From the NCBI GenBank assembly GCA_015665415.1, contig JADFAE010000026.1, positions 108,088-172,087 of the forward strand: a stretch of 64,000 nt of DNA, in the 5' to 3' direction. Shown here piece by piece: positions 63,709 to 64,000 of this stretch. The stretch comes from Roseobacter sp. GTDB taxonomy: Bacteria > Pseudomonadota > Alphaproteobacteria > Rhodobacterales > Rhodobacteraceae. Position 1 is the first letter of the stretch. Every line of letters starts with the position of its first letter. The notes under the pieces are model-generated. The model had not been told where the DNA came from and searched no databases. It saw nothing but the letters and a program-made list of their open reading frames with translations. The position numbers and the translations under genes were made by a program.

Positions 63709-63848
63709 AGCTTCCTCCTACGAATTTTCCAGCATCCGTCAGACCACGGTTAAGGTTTGACAAAATTGGAATAAGTGCTTGATTTTCCGTCATGGGTTTG
63801 ACGCGAAAGTCACCGATAAAGGTTTGATTTCCATACAGAAGCTTCGGT

Positions 63849-63896
63849 TTGAAAATCCTCGTGTCGGTGGTTCGATTCCGCCCCCGGGCACCATTT
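63849..63896 (+). repeat. attR: right copy of the 48-bp island end repeat
   Basis: Identical to 42832-42879. It holds only the 3' 45 bases of tRNA-Phe (from the anticodon loop) plus TTT, so it is not a tRNA gene. The chromosome resumes after it; the last 104 bases of the window hold no recognised gene. Confidence 0.93.
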
Positions 63897-64000
63897 CACT
63901 TATCTTAGTGCAATGTATTCAATATGGTGTCGAAAATGAAGAAGCCGTCGAACGCCATTTTATGGACCATTTTCATATTGCTATCTAACAATGTTCTTTT

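Larger units (their letters stand above)
42832..63896. mobile_element. 21-kb integrative genomic island at tRNA-Phe
   Basis: The element is bounded by a 48-bp perfect direct repeat of the tRNA-Phe 3' end. The integrase gene lies 31 bases inside the left repeat and points toward it; two excisionase-type genes and a divergent XRE repressor follow. The right end carries a toxin-antitoxin pair and an HTH replication-type gene. One repeat plus the interior is 21,017 bp, the expected size of an excised circle. Cargo: an amidase/ABC transporter operon with LuxR regulator, a TetR-controlled five-gene operon, a TPR protein, a betC remnant and an orphan gene. No conjugation genes are seen, so it would need help for transfer. 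Confidence 0.92.

Noticed and set aside
63849..63896. A second tRNA-Phe gene
   Set aside because: Only the 3' 45 bases of the tRNA are present; acceptor 5' strand and D-arm are missing. It is attR.

Overview
The window looks like chromosome of a marine alphaproteobacterium of the Roseobacter group (Rhodobacterales). It is GC-rich and carries the core block murA - DUF2948 - hisD - UPF0262 - tyrosine phosphatase - infA - maf - RNase E/G - yacG - tRNA-Phe. Other signs are oligopeptide and branched-chain-type ABC systems, an IorAB-type 2-oxoacid oxidoreductase, sulfotransferases and a choline-sulfatase remnant. The genus is not settled by the sequence.

Layout. (1) 1-691 is the 3' part of leuB with a clear terminator. 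(2) 841-16493 looks like one catabolic locus. On the minus strand, a phytoene-dehydrogenase-like flavoprotein leads into a five-gene oligopeptide-type ABC transporter, followed by a separate molybdopterin oxidoreductase. Divergently, a metal-dependent cyclase/isatin-hydrolase-like enzyme, a second flavoprotein, a MarR regulator and indolepyruvate oxidoreductase-like IorA and IorB form a tight plus-strand operon. (3) 16667-30750 holds surface-glycan genes: a GT2 protein, a 1379-aa protein with a galectin-like N-terminus and two glycosyltransferase-like domains, a GT4-type enzyme and two sulfotransferase-like proteins. A three-gene ABC/HlyD exporter interrupts them. (4) 30997-31828 is a tRNA-Thr gene with a decayed integrase beside it. 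(5) 31912-42876 is the conserved housekeeping block, with added small genes (GNATs, an NTF2-like protein, an Rrf2/cytochrome b-like pair, a nitrilase-family hydrolase), ending in tRNA-Phe.

(6) From 42832 to 63896 lies a 21-kb integrative element inserted at the 3' end of tRNA-Phe. A 48-bp perfect direct repeat (42832-42879 and 63849-63896) marks its ends. A tyrosine integrase, two excisionase-type DNA-binding proteins and an XRE repressor sit at the left end; a GNAT/DUF1778 toxin-antitoxin pair and an HTH replication-type protein sit at the right end. The cargo includes a LuxR-regulator / amidase / amide-or-urea-type ABC transporter operon, a choline-sulfatase fragment, a TTC38-like TPR protein, and a TetR gene divergent from a five-gene operon (PfpI, metallo-beta-lactamase fold, bicupin, SDR, amine oxidase). 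A 322-aa orphan gene is also present. Three long non-coding gaps share degenerate words.

Most notable for follow-up are the galectin-like domain joined to glycosyltransferases, the exact island boundaries with repeated short motifs just inside both ends, the divergent MarR catabolic locus, and several well-formed operators (Rrf2, TetR, XRE and the amidase promoter).
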